Part shown: piece by piece, positions 13,661 through 19,778 of the stretch
Layout: the number at the start of each line of letters is the position of its first letter
Position numbering within the stretch: position 1 is the first letter of the stretch
Assembly (NCBI GenBank): GCA_003554465.1
Contig: PWGL01000077.1
Location: 1-20,222, forward strand
DNA: 20,222 nucleotides
Source: Candidatus Pacearchaeota archaeon
Lineage (GTDB): Archaea > Nanobdellota > Nanobdellia > Pacearchaeales > GW2011-AR1
Direction of reading: 5' to 3'
The notes under the pieces: model-generated
Seen by the model: only the letters and a program-made list of their open reading frames with translations
What the model was told of the DNA's origin: nothing
Databases searched by the model: none
Translations under genes and position numbers: made by a program

Positions 13661-13894
13661 ATGGTAAAAGAAGAAATAAGACGCCTGGATGAGAAAATAG
13701 ATTATTTTTATGATAGATGTTGGCACTCTGTTAGGGAAGGATGTAAGGTTTTTGGAAAAAATAATGATATGGCAAAAAAAAGATTTGTCTTAGCATATGG
13801 ATATTCAATATTATTAGAAGATATTAAAAAAATGGATATATGTTATTCTTTCCTTGAAAAGATGGGTTTTGAAGATAGGGAAATAGGGAAATAG
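13661..13894 (+). CDS. Small helical protein cut short by an 8-bp repeat expansion
   Basis: The present frame codes for 77 residues (MVKEEIRRLDEKIDYF to FEDREIGK), mostly charged helices. It stops inside three perfect copies of AGGGAAAT (13877-13900). If one 8-bp copy were removed, the frame would continue in step for 26 more residues to a TAA at 13978-13980, giving a 103-residue protein ending AVRNSWSAFGNIKNNYDKQ. The continuation is protein-like, so the present form looks like a repeat-driven frameshift of a longer gene, a phase-variable form, or a base-calling slip. TATA-like elements lie at 13605-13612 and 13625-13632. A GGAGGA at 13636 precedes a three-codon mini-frame rather than this ATG. 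Function unknown; no recognised domain. Confidence 0.55.
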   Translation: MVKEEIRRLDEKIDYFYDRCWHSVREGCKVFGKNNDMAKKRFVLAYGYSILLEDIKKMDICYSFLEKMGFEDREIGK

Positions 13895-13900
13895 GGAAAT
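13877..13900 (+). repeat. Three tandem copies of an 8-bp unit
   Basis: The unit AGGGAAAT occurs three times without mismatch. Eight is not a multiple of three, so each gain or loss shifts the reading frame of the overlapping gene. The present count truncates that gene. Confidence 0.95.
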
Positions 13901-14018
13901 TGAGGAACAAAGGTGTTGAGGCTGTAAGAAATAGCTGGTCAGCATTCGGCAATATAAAAAATAATTATGATAAACAGTAAGATTTATAAAGTAAAAATAA
14001 GTTTCATATTTAGCCAAA

Positions 14019-14064
14019 CTACATCACCGAAGCTCATTTTTCTGAGTATAGGTGCATTAGGTAG
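14019..14064 (+). other. Possible structured RNA element upstream of uL1
   Basis: The sequence can fold as GCTCA(14032-14036)/TGAGT(14043-14047) with a T-rich loop, a symmetric 3x3 internal loop (GAA/ATA), CACC(14025-14028)/GGTG(14051-14054), and an outer CTAC(14019-14022)/GTAG(14061-14064). It lies about 55 bases before the uL1 start in an otherwise AT-rich gap and is richer in G and C than its surroundings. Function is unknown. A leader regulator or a small RNA are both possible. Confidence 0.3.
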
Positions 14065-14117
14065 AAGGCGACATAAAGATAAGTTTAAATTTAGTACTTA
14101 TCATACAAGGAGTTATA

Positions 14118-14735
14118 ATGAATAAAGAAGAAATTGTTCAAGCTGTTAAAAAGCTTAGAGAAGGAAAAGAAAGGAATTTTGATCAGTCAGTAGATCTAAT
14201 TATAAATCTAACAAATATTGATAAAGGGAATCCAGTAAACTTATTTTTGGACTTACCGAATAAAGTAAAAGATGTAAAAGTTTGTGGTTTTTTTGAAAAT
14301 AAGAAAAATGCAGTTGATACTGTTAATGGAATCGATTTTAATAAATATGATCAAAAAAGTGCGAAAAAATTGGCGAGAGAATATGATTTCTTTATCGCGT
14401 CAGGCAAACTAATGCCTCAGGTAGGTAAAGTTTTTGGTAGAGCCTTAGGTCCTGAAGGAAAGATGCCTTCGCCACATCACGGAATTGTTAAGGAAGAGAA
14501 AGAGGAAGAAATAGAGAAAATTGCTAAGAAATTCCAGAATATGGTTAGAATTAAAAGTGAGGAGCCTAGTGTTAAATTCCAAATTGCAAAAGAATCTTTA
14601 GATGATGTGAAAATTGCGGAAAATGCCCAAAAGGCATATGATAGAATAGTGAAGGAACTTCCTAATGAAAAACAAAATGTTAAAAGTGTTATGATAAAGT
14701 TCACCATGACTAAACCTGAAAGATTAGAAAAATGA
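14118..14735 (+). CDS. rpl1: Large ribosomal subunit protein uL1
   Basis: uL1 forms the mobile L1 stalk beside the E-site and, in several archaea and bacteria, represses its own mRNA. The 205-residue protein matches archaeal uL1: DQSVDLIINLTNIDKGNPVN near the N-terminus, the FFIASGKLMPQVGKVFGRAL region and LGPEGKMPSPH, then the C-terminal SVKFQIAKE and VKSVMIKFTMTKP. Family length is about 210-220. A clear AAGGAG lies five bases before the ATG. The stop overlaps the uL10 start (ATGA), giving translational coupling with the stalk genes that follow. uL11 is missing from in front of it, unlike many archaea. Confidence 0.96.
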   Translation: MNKEEIVQAVKKLREGKERNFDQSVDLIINLTNIDKGNPVNLFLDLPNKVKDVKVCGFFENKKNAVDTVNGIDFNKYDQKSAKKLAREYDFFIASGKLMPQVGKVFGRALGPEGKMPSPHHGIVKEEKEEEIEKIAKKFQNMVRIKSEEPSVKFQIAKESLDDVKIAENAQKAYDRIVKELPNEKQNVKSVMIKFTMTKPERLEK

Positions 14736-15745
14736 ATAACCAAAAAAATAAGTATAGGGAAAAACCTATTCCTGAAGAAAAAATAAATGCTGTCAAAGAG
14801 ATAGCTAAAAAAATGAAAGAAAGTAAGTCTGTAGTTATTGTTTCTATAGGGAATGTTCCTTCAAAACAATTGCAACAAATAAGTAAGCAGTTGAGAGATA
14901 AAGCTGAAATAAAAGTTATTAAAAAAAGCATATTTATGAGAGCTCTTGAGAAGGCAGGAGATGAAAATCTTAAGAAGTTAGAAAATTATTTGCAGGAAAA
15001 CATAGCATTTTTATTTTCAAACTCTGATCCTTTTGAACTTGCAACAATTCTAACTAAAAATAAAAGTAGGGCTAAAGCTAAGGAAGGGCAGAAGGTTAAT
15101 GAAGATGTTGTGGTTGAGGCTGGACCTACAGAAATGACTCCAGGACCTGTTATTAGTGAACTAGGTGATATGGGAATTCCATTCGAAATAAAGGAAGGGA
15201 AAATAAACATCCAAGAAAATAAAAAAATATTGAGCGAGGGGGAGGAGGCAGGACCGGGAGAAGTATCAATTATGACAAAACTAGATATAACTCCTGTTGA
15301 AATTAAATTAAATCCTATAGTTGCTTATGAATCGGAAGAAGAGAAAATATTCCAGGAGATAGATGTAGATTCTGAGAAAGCTGTAGAAGATTTGAAAGAT
15401 AAATATGGAAGAGCTTTAGCATTTGCAGTTTCTATAACTCACTCTTGTAAAGAAACTATTGGCCATATCTTAGCCAAGGCAGCAAGTCATGAAAAAGCAC
15501 TAGAGAGTAAATTAGATGTTTCAGATAAGGGAGAAAAAAATGAGGGTTCAGAGGAAGATAATAAAGGCAAAGATGATAAGGAAAAAAGTGGTGAGGAGAA
15601 AGCAAATGATGAAGGTGAGGAGAAAAAAGAAGAGGAAAAATCTGAGAAAGAAGGAGATGACGGAGAGAATGAAGAGGAAGGTAAGGGAAATGAGAATGAT
15701 GAGAATGAAGATCAAACAAATAAATCCAATAATAAGGAGGAATAA
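14732..15745 (+). CDS. rplP0: Large ribosomal subunit protein uL10 (P0)
   Basis: uL10 binds the 23S rRNA base and carries the P1 dimers that recruit GTPase factors. The 337-residue protein has the rRNA-binding domain (about 15-110, IPEEKINAVKEIAKKMKESK to IAFLFSNSDPFELA), the inserted domain with EAGPTEMTPGPVISELG and GEVSIMTKLDITP (about 125-215), and helices that bind P1 (about 216-258, including GRALAFAVSITHS). The tail at 262-337 is a 76-residue charged low-complexity stretch. It ends in QTNKSNNKEE and lacks the GLxxLFG peptide that usually closes archaeal uL10 and P1. It overlaps uL1 by four bases and ends two bases before the P1 ATG. Confidence 0.95.
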   Translation: MNNQKNKYREKPIPEEKINAVKEIAKKMKESKSVVIVSIGNVPSKQLQQISKQLRDKAEIKVIKKSIFMRALEKAGDENLKKLENYLQENIAFLFSNSDPFELATILTKNKSRAKAKEGQKVNEDVVVEAGPTEMTPGPVISELGDMGIPFEIKEGKINIQENKKILSEGEEAGPGEVSIMTKLDITPVEIKLNPIVAYESEEEKIFQEIDVDSEKAVEDLKDKYGRALAFAVSITHSCKETIGHILAKAASHEKALESKLDVSDKGEKNEGSEEDNKGKDDKEKSGEEKANDEGEEKKEEEKSEKEGDDGENEEEGKGNENDENEDQTNKSNNKEE

Positions 15746-15747
15746 AT

Positions 15748-16044
15748 ATGGAATATATATACGGAGCCCTATTACTGCATAAATTAGGCCAAGACGTGAC
15801 AGAAGATAACTTAAAGAAAGTTATATCTGCGACAGGAAGTGATATAGATGAAGCAAAAATGAAGAGTTTAGTAGCTAGCCTAAAAGATGTTGATATAGAC
15901 AAAGAATTAGAATCTGCAACATTAGCAGCGGCACCGACACCAGGAGGAGAAGGTGAAGGAGAAGAAGGTGACGACAAGGGTGAAGAAGAAGAGAAAGAAG
16001 AGAAGAAAGAAGAAGCAGCAGAAGGCTTGTCCTCGTTGTTCTAA
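15748..16044 (+). CDS. rpl12: Large ribosomal subunit protein P1 (aL12)
   Basis: P1 dimers sit on uL10 and fish translation factors to the ribosome with their flexible tails. The 98-residue protein starts with MEYIYGALLLHKLGQDVTED, the dimerisation domain (1-60) with SATGSDIDEAKMKSLVASL. A short Ala/Pro/Gly hinge and an acidic Glu/Lys region follow, ending in EGLSSLF, the factor-binding peptide. Length matches archaeal P1. An AAGGAGG site lies just before the ATG, overlapping the end of the uL10 gene. A T-rich terminator follows the stop. Confidence 0.97.
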   Translation: MEYIYGALLLHKLGQDVTEDNLKKVISATGSDIDEAKMKSLVASLKDVDIDKELESATLAAAPTPGGEGEGEEGDDKGEEEEKEEKKEEAAEGLSSLF

Positions 16045-16065
16045 TTTTTATTTTTTTTATTTTAG
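16045..16065 (+). terminator. T-rich terminator after P1
   Basis: TTTTTATTTTTTTTATTTTAG directly follows the P1 stop, matching archaeal oligo-T termination. It ends the uL1-uL10-P1 operon. Confidence 0.6.
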
Positions 16066-16188
16066 ACAAGTCTTCAAATTACCTAGTTCTGAACTTATAA
16101 TTTTTATAGTAATTTTAATATTTTTATTATATGTTCCTAATTGATTTTATATCTAATATATTTTAAGTTTATAGTGGGTATAGGAAAA

Positions 16189-16195
16189 TTTATAA
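16189..16195 (+). promoter_or_regulatory. TATA box for tRNA-Ser
   Basis: TTTATAA is centred about 29 bp before the tRNA 5' end, as for the tRNA-Pro gene in this window. Confidence 0.55.
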
Positions 16196-16220
16196 GAGAA
16201 GTATTAGTATGTATACTAAT

Positions 16221-16316
16221 GCCCGCGTCGCATAACGGTATTGCACCAGGTTTGAGTTTACTAACAAAATACCTGGGCCCTTCATGGGCATCCCAGTTCG
16301 ACTCTGGGCGCGGGCG
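16221..16316 (+). tRNA. tRNA-Ser (anticodon UGA) with a 14-nt intron
   Basis: The acceptor stem is GCCCGCG/CGCGGGC with discriminator G, the serine identity base. The D-arm is GCA/TGC with the GG doublet. The anticodon stem is CCAGG/CCTGG, giving anticodon TGA at 16253-16255. The T-arm is CCCAG, TTCGACT, CTGGG. A long variable arm GCCC-TTCAT-GGGC (16277-16289) marks a class II serine tRNA. The anticodon loop is interrupted by an intron at 16257-16270, after position 37. No CCA is encoded. The mature tRNA is 82 nt. Confidence 0.95.
16257..16270 (+). other. tRNA intron with bulge-helix-bulge splice site
   Basis: The two 3-nt bulges AG^T (16255-16257) and AT^A (16269-16271) flank a four-pair helix TTTG (16251-16254) with CAAA (16265-16268). 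Cleavage after the second base of each bulge removes exactly 14 bases, the textbook substrate of the archaeal splicing endonuclease. Confidence 0.88.
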
Positions 16317-16423
16317 ATTATATTTTTAAATTAAAAAATAATGTTGGCATAATTCTCATTGTTATCCTAACATTTTTAAATATATTGTACTTAGTAAATT
16401 AAATGAATGAAATGAGGAAATGA

Positions 16424-17167
16424 ATGAAAAGAATGTTAAAAAACAAAAAAGGAATTTTTGGACTTAGTGCATCTGTTTCCATTATTGCAGTGATTGCTGC
16501 TGTTATTGTTATATCAGGTTTAGGGTGGTTTATTTTTAGTGGATCTCCTGAGAATGGTATAGTTGAAGAAACTATGGATGCAGAAGAGGTTGGAGAGGTT
16601 GAAGGAGAGGTTGAAGCAACTTATCAAAAATTTAAAGAATCTTTAGAAGATGACTCTGAATATGAGGTAGAATATGAATATTCTTCCGGCGGTATAGAAT
16701 CTAATGTAGTTATTTATTCAAAAGGAGAAAATGTTCGTATAGAAGATATAGATAATGACTTTACTGCATGGGTAAATGGGGAGACAATTATTGAAGCTGA
16801 AGGCCAATGTTTTGATTTAGATATGGCTAGTCAATTCGGACTTGACCCTGAATCTATTTACGAAACTGCTACAGTAGAAGGTAGTATAGAGACAGAAGAT
16901 GAATATGCTTCCGTATCTTCAATAGGTACTAAAACTATAGCAGGACAGACAACAGAATGCTACGAATTCACATATAGGTCAGATATTAAAAACCAAAAAA
17001 CAACTTATTGCTTAAGTGAAAGAGAAATCCCTGCATTAATAGAAACAGAGGACGCAACTAGTGGTGAAATATTATCGAGAGTAGAAGCGAAAACTTTAGA
17101 AGATTCAGTTAGTGATGAAGTTATGAAACCTTGTGAGCCTGATATGGATATTTCAGGTCTTATTTAA
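16424..17167 (+). CDS. Membrane-anchored exported protein of unknown function
   Basis: The 247-residue protein has a basic start (MKRMLKNKKG) and one hydrophobic helix (about 14-39, VSIIAVIAAVIVISGLGWFI), then an acidic linker (about 43-65). The outer part (about 66-230) alternates strands in a way reminiscent of LolA-like or lipoprotein-type beta sheets: YEVEYEYSSGG, VVIYSKGENVRIED, FTAWVNGETIIEAEGQCF and TTECYEFTYRSDIKNQKTTYCL. Four cysteines (two of them in this last stretch) could form disulfides. It has a GAGG site about 10 bases before the ATG and a TATA-like TTTTTAAATATA about 40 bp before. Function unknown. Confidence 0.75.
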   Translation: MKRMLKNKKGIFGLSASVSIIAVIAAVIVISGLGWFIFSGSPENGIVEETMDAEEVGEVEGEVEATYQKFKESLEDDSEYEVEYEYSSGGIESNVVIYSKGENVRIEDIDNDFTAWVNGETIIEAEGQCFDLDMASQFGLDPESIYETATVEGSIETEDEYASVSSIGTKTIAGQTTECYEFTYRSDIKNQKTTYCLSEREIPALIETEDATSGEILSRVEAKTLEDSVSDEVMKPCEPDMDISGLI

Positions 17168-17171
17168 AAAA

Positions 17172-17218
17172 CATTAAGATTGCTTTTTTTACCTTTTCTT
17201 ATTTTTATTTATAATTTT
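17172..17218 (+). terminator. T-rich terminator in a convergent gap
   Basis: A T-rich run with several TTTTT blocks follows the stop of the exported protein and ends where the convergent small gene stops. Confidence 0.5.
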
Positions 17219-17512
17219 TTAGCTCCTAATAATATCTCTAATTCTTGCAAAAAAATTCCTAGATTTATCTTTCCAAGAGGGCTCATCTATCTCTTGTAAT
17301 ATTGGTTCTTTTTCTACCCTTATCTTGGGTTTATCCTTTAATTTTGGTGCACTTTTGGCAAGATCATGGTTTGCTTTCTTTATAGCCTTTTTAACTGCGG
17401 TCCTACTATATCCCTGAGAAATCAAAGACCACTTTAGAGACGGTAATGTGTAACCTTTCTTTAAGTTCTTTTTAATATACTTCACTAGCTTCTTCACATA
17501 GGTCTCTTCCAT
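17219..17512 (-). CDS. Small basic protein of unknown function
   Basis: This 97-residue protein has a helix-rich N-terminal half with LVKYIKKNLKKGYTLPSLKW, LISQGYSRTAVKKAIKKANH, then a Pro/Lys stretch (SAPKLKDKPKIRVEKEP) and a final charged helix. The N-terminal pattern with GY(T/S) turns looks like a small winged-helix or helical-hairpin domain. I have seen similar short proteins in DPANN genomes but cannot name the family. A TATA box TTTTATAAAC (17534-17543) is centred about 27 bp before the ATG, which favours a leaderless, monocistronic gene. It converges with the exported protein. Confidence 0.7.
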   Translation of the reverse strand: MEETYVKKLVKYIKKNLKKGYTLPSLKWSLISQGYSRTAVKKAIKKANHDLAKSAPKLKDKPKIRVEKEPILQEIDEPSWKDKSRNFFARIRDIIRS

Positions 17513-17533
17513 TTTAAATATTAACTATCACAT

Positions 17534-17543
17534 GTTTATAAAA
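17534..17543 (-). promoter_or_regulatory. TATA box for the 17219-17512 gene
   Basis: TTTTATAAAC on the minus strand is centred about 27 bp before the ATG at 17512. Confidence 0.55.
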
Positions 17544-17588
17544 GTTATTAATTCTTAGAAAGTTTGCCTAGATTCTTTCTTTTAATTT

Positions 17589-18109
17589 TTAACTGATTAA
17601 ATGTCTTTTGTTAAAATAAAAAACACAGGCTGGAAGTAGATAGATGAAATGCAGAACATAGAGGTTATTTATTTTTTTACTAAAATTAGCTATTATTTTT
17701 GCCTTATCTTGCATACTTAATCTTGTATATGCCTCTCTCTCTGATTCTAAAGAAAAACAGGGAATTTGAATGTTATCAATTTTTAACGGGAAAGGGTTTT
17801 TATTTACAACCAAATATGTTCCGTGAGAGTATTCCGCACAGACCATGACCCTGACATTATTAATATTAATAGTAAATTCTTTCCCTTCACCATTTTCTAA
17901 TTCTATGATTTTAGATTTTTCGAATTCTGAAAATATATCGGAAATTTATCCAATTCATAGTCATGAATTAGTACTCCAAAATGGGATGGCTCTATAAGTA
18001 TTCCTTGCAATGCCAAATTTGTTTTTCCTGTAATATACCATTCAATATCTGAGCCAGATAATTTAGAATATAATATTTTCATCACCCTTATATATGTTCG
18101 ACTTAACAT
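17589..18109 (-). pseudogene. Frameshifted nucleotidyltransferase relic
   Basis: Two minus-strand frames together resemble a nucleotidyltransferase of the MNT superfamily. The first (from 18109) has ILYSKLSGSDIEWYITGKTN then LALQGI, the region just before the catalytic DxD. It stops at 17903. The second frame carries EFEKSKIIELENGEGKEFTI, VRVMVCAEYSHGTYL and FSLESEREAYTRLSMQDKAK. The two frames join if one T were restored in a T-run near 17930-17933, giving YFSEFEKSK. The expected DIDIxTD is also degraded to SHFGVLIHD, so both metal ligands are gone. The second frame runs on past the normal end into a hydrophobic extension. It is probably dead. A TATA-like element at 18132-18139 lies about 27 bp before the first ATG. 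Confidence 0.65.
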
Positions 18110-18202
18110 TCTAAATAATATATATTAAAATATTATAAATCTTTGTATGAGATATTAAATATACTCTTGGATATGTATTAAATCGTCTTTAGAAGATGTT
18201 TA

Positions 18203-19687
18203 TCACTTAATCTTTATAGGTATTTCTTTCTTGTATCTAGCACTAGCCTGATTTAACTCGGGTCTGCTTTCCGCATATATAGTTAGCAATTTTTCTCCTT
18301 TTTTCACACTGTCTTTCAAATGTTTGTTAAGAACTAGGCCTGCTTTTTTATTTAGGGGGCATCCCGCAACTATGGCTATCTGATTTACACCATTTATATC
18401 AATACTGCTAATTTTTCCGGACTTATTTGCCCTGATTATTTTATTATATCTTGCGGTTCCTATCTTATCTTTATCTCCTAAAACATTTAATTTTCCTCCC
18501 TGGTTCTTAACAATTTCTTTAAATTTTTTTAGTGCACCTCCTGAATCTAAAATCTTTTTTGCCTTTCTTTGACCCTTGCCTTTCTTTGCCTTTCCGGTAA
18601 ATTCTAAAATTTCCCCTGCAATTTTTACAGATTTATTTTCCAGATTATGAGCACTGCCCTCCCTATTTAATACCTCGATAACATCTTTCATTTCTAATGC
18701 TGGACCTATACCTTTTCCATAAGGTTCTCTAACTCTTGTTAATAAACACTTAATTTTGACATCAAAATGTTTAGCTAAACTATTAAACTTCTTTTTTAGT
18801 TCCTCTCCTTCTTTTTTAGTTACCTTGGCATTGCTTCCATAAGGGATATTTATCAAAATATATTTTGCATTTACTGCAAGTTTTTTTGACATAATGCTAG
18901 CCAATAACTGAGGTGTCGGGTCAAGACTGAGTAATTTTTCTACCTGTACTATCTTATCATCTGCAGGAGCCAACCCTAAACTTCCCCCCCAAACTAGGAA
19001 AGAATTACTCTTAGAAAATATTTTTTCAATTTCGCTAAATTCAAAATCCACATTACAAACTGTCTCCATCGCGTCAGCTGTTCCTGCCGGGGAAGTTATA
19101 GCTCTGCTAGATGTTTTAGGCATTTTTAGTCCTGCGGCAGAACATATTGAGACAATTATTGGAGAGGTTCTTCCGGGGACACCACCTATACTATGTTTGT
19201 CCACAATATCACCTTTTAGTTTTAATTTCTTTCCGGAATTTACCATTGCCCTAATCATATTAGCAGTCTCCCTCATACTCATACCTTCTTTTAAAACTCC
19301 TGAAACAAAATAAGCTATTTCTGCGTCAGTCAGGCATTCTTCAGCTATATCCTTCATCACTACCTTAAGTTCCTCATTGTTAATTCTGTGGCCCTCTAAC
19401 TTATTCTTTATTATTTCAACAGACTCGGGTCTTGGTGCAACACTTACATTGACCTTATCGTTTTCTTTTAATTTTAATTTTTTAGATACTTCATTAGAAA
19501 CAATAATTTCATTCCTATTTAAGAATCCTGTAGCTGTGTCAACAATAGCTATAACTTTTTTGCTACCTTTTTCAACTTTAACTCTTTCATCGGGATATAT
19601 TGATGCCTTTCCCGCAAGTTTTTTGTGAATTATTACTATTGGTTTCCCTGCAGTTAGTTTCAATAACTTAACATTAAGTTTCTCCAT
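18203..19687 (-). CDS. deoA: AMP phosphorylase
   Basis: Archaeal AMP phosphorylase splits AMP (and CMP, UMP) with phosphate into a base and ribose-1,5-bisphosphate. An isomerase and type III RubisCO can then feed the carbon into 3-phosphoglycerate. The 494-residue protein has an N-terminal domain unique to this family (about 1-85), then the thymidine phosphorylase-like core: DKHSIGGVPGRTSP (163-176), the SSRAITSPAGTADAMETV phosphate/base site (193-210), and the C-terminal domain including GDKDKIGTARY and IAGCPLN. Family length is about 500. A GAGGA site is six bases before the ATG, with a TATA-like TATAAAAA about 43 bp upstream. The isomerase and RubisCO are not in this window. Confidence 0.94.
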   Translation of the reverse strand: MEKLNVKLLKLTAGKPIVIIHKKLAGKASIYPDERVKVEKGSKKVIAIVDTATGFLNRNEIIVSNEVSKKLKLKENDKVNVSVAPRPESVEIIKNKLEGHRINNEELKVVMKDIAEECLTDAEIAYFVSGVLKEGMSMRETANMIRAMVNSGKKLKLKGDIVDKHSIGGVPGRTSPIIVSICSAAGLKMPKTSSRAITSPAGTADAMETVCNVDFEFSEIEKIFSKSNSFLVWGGSLGLAPADDKIVQVEKLLSLDPTPQLLASIMSKKLAVNAKYILINIPYGSNAKVTKKEGEELKKKFNSLAKHFDVKIKCLLTRVREPYGKGIGPALEMKDVIEVLNREGSAHNLENKSVKIAGEILEFTGKAKKGKGQRKAKKILDSGGALKKFKEIVKNQGGKLNVLGDKDKIGTARYNKIIRANKSGKISSIDINGVNQIAIVAGCPLNKKAGLVLNKHLKDSVKKGEKLLTIYAESRPELNQASARYKKEIPIKIK

Positions 19688-19778
19688 TTTTCCTCTTTTT
19701 TATAAAATAAATATTAGTTTAGTAAGTTTTTATATCTTGCTATTATTTCTTAAAAATTTTTGACAATATTAAAATATT

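Noticed and set aside
13574..13726. Longer start for the Rossmann-like gene at 13726 with a hydrophobic Phe-rich leader
   Set aside because: The extra 51 residues come from translating AT-rich intergenic sequence and overlap the divergent small gene. A TATA box fits the shorter start.
14010..14065. C/D box small RNA
   Set aside because: A near C box (GTGATGT) occurs on the minus strand but there is no properly placed D box and no guide pairing I can see.
14118..14200. uL1 autoregulatory site mimicking 23S rRNA in the start of its mRNA
   Set aside because: I see no convincing match to the L1-binding loop by eye; not supported.
15456..16069. Frames opposite and beside uL10/P1, rich in Ser, His and Leu
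   Set aside because: Shadows of acidic low-complexity tails; composition is explained by the GAA/GAG codons of the real genes.
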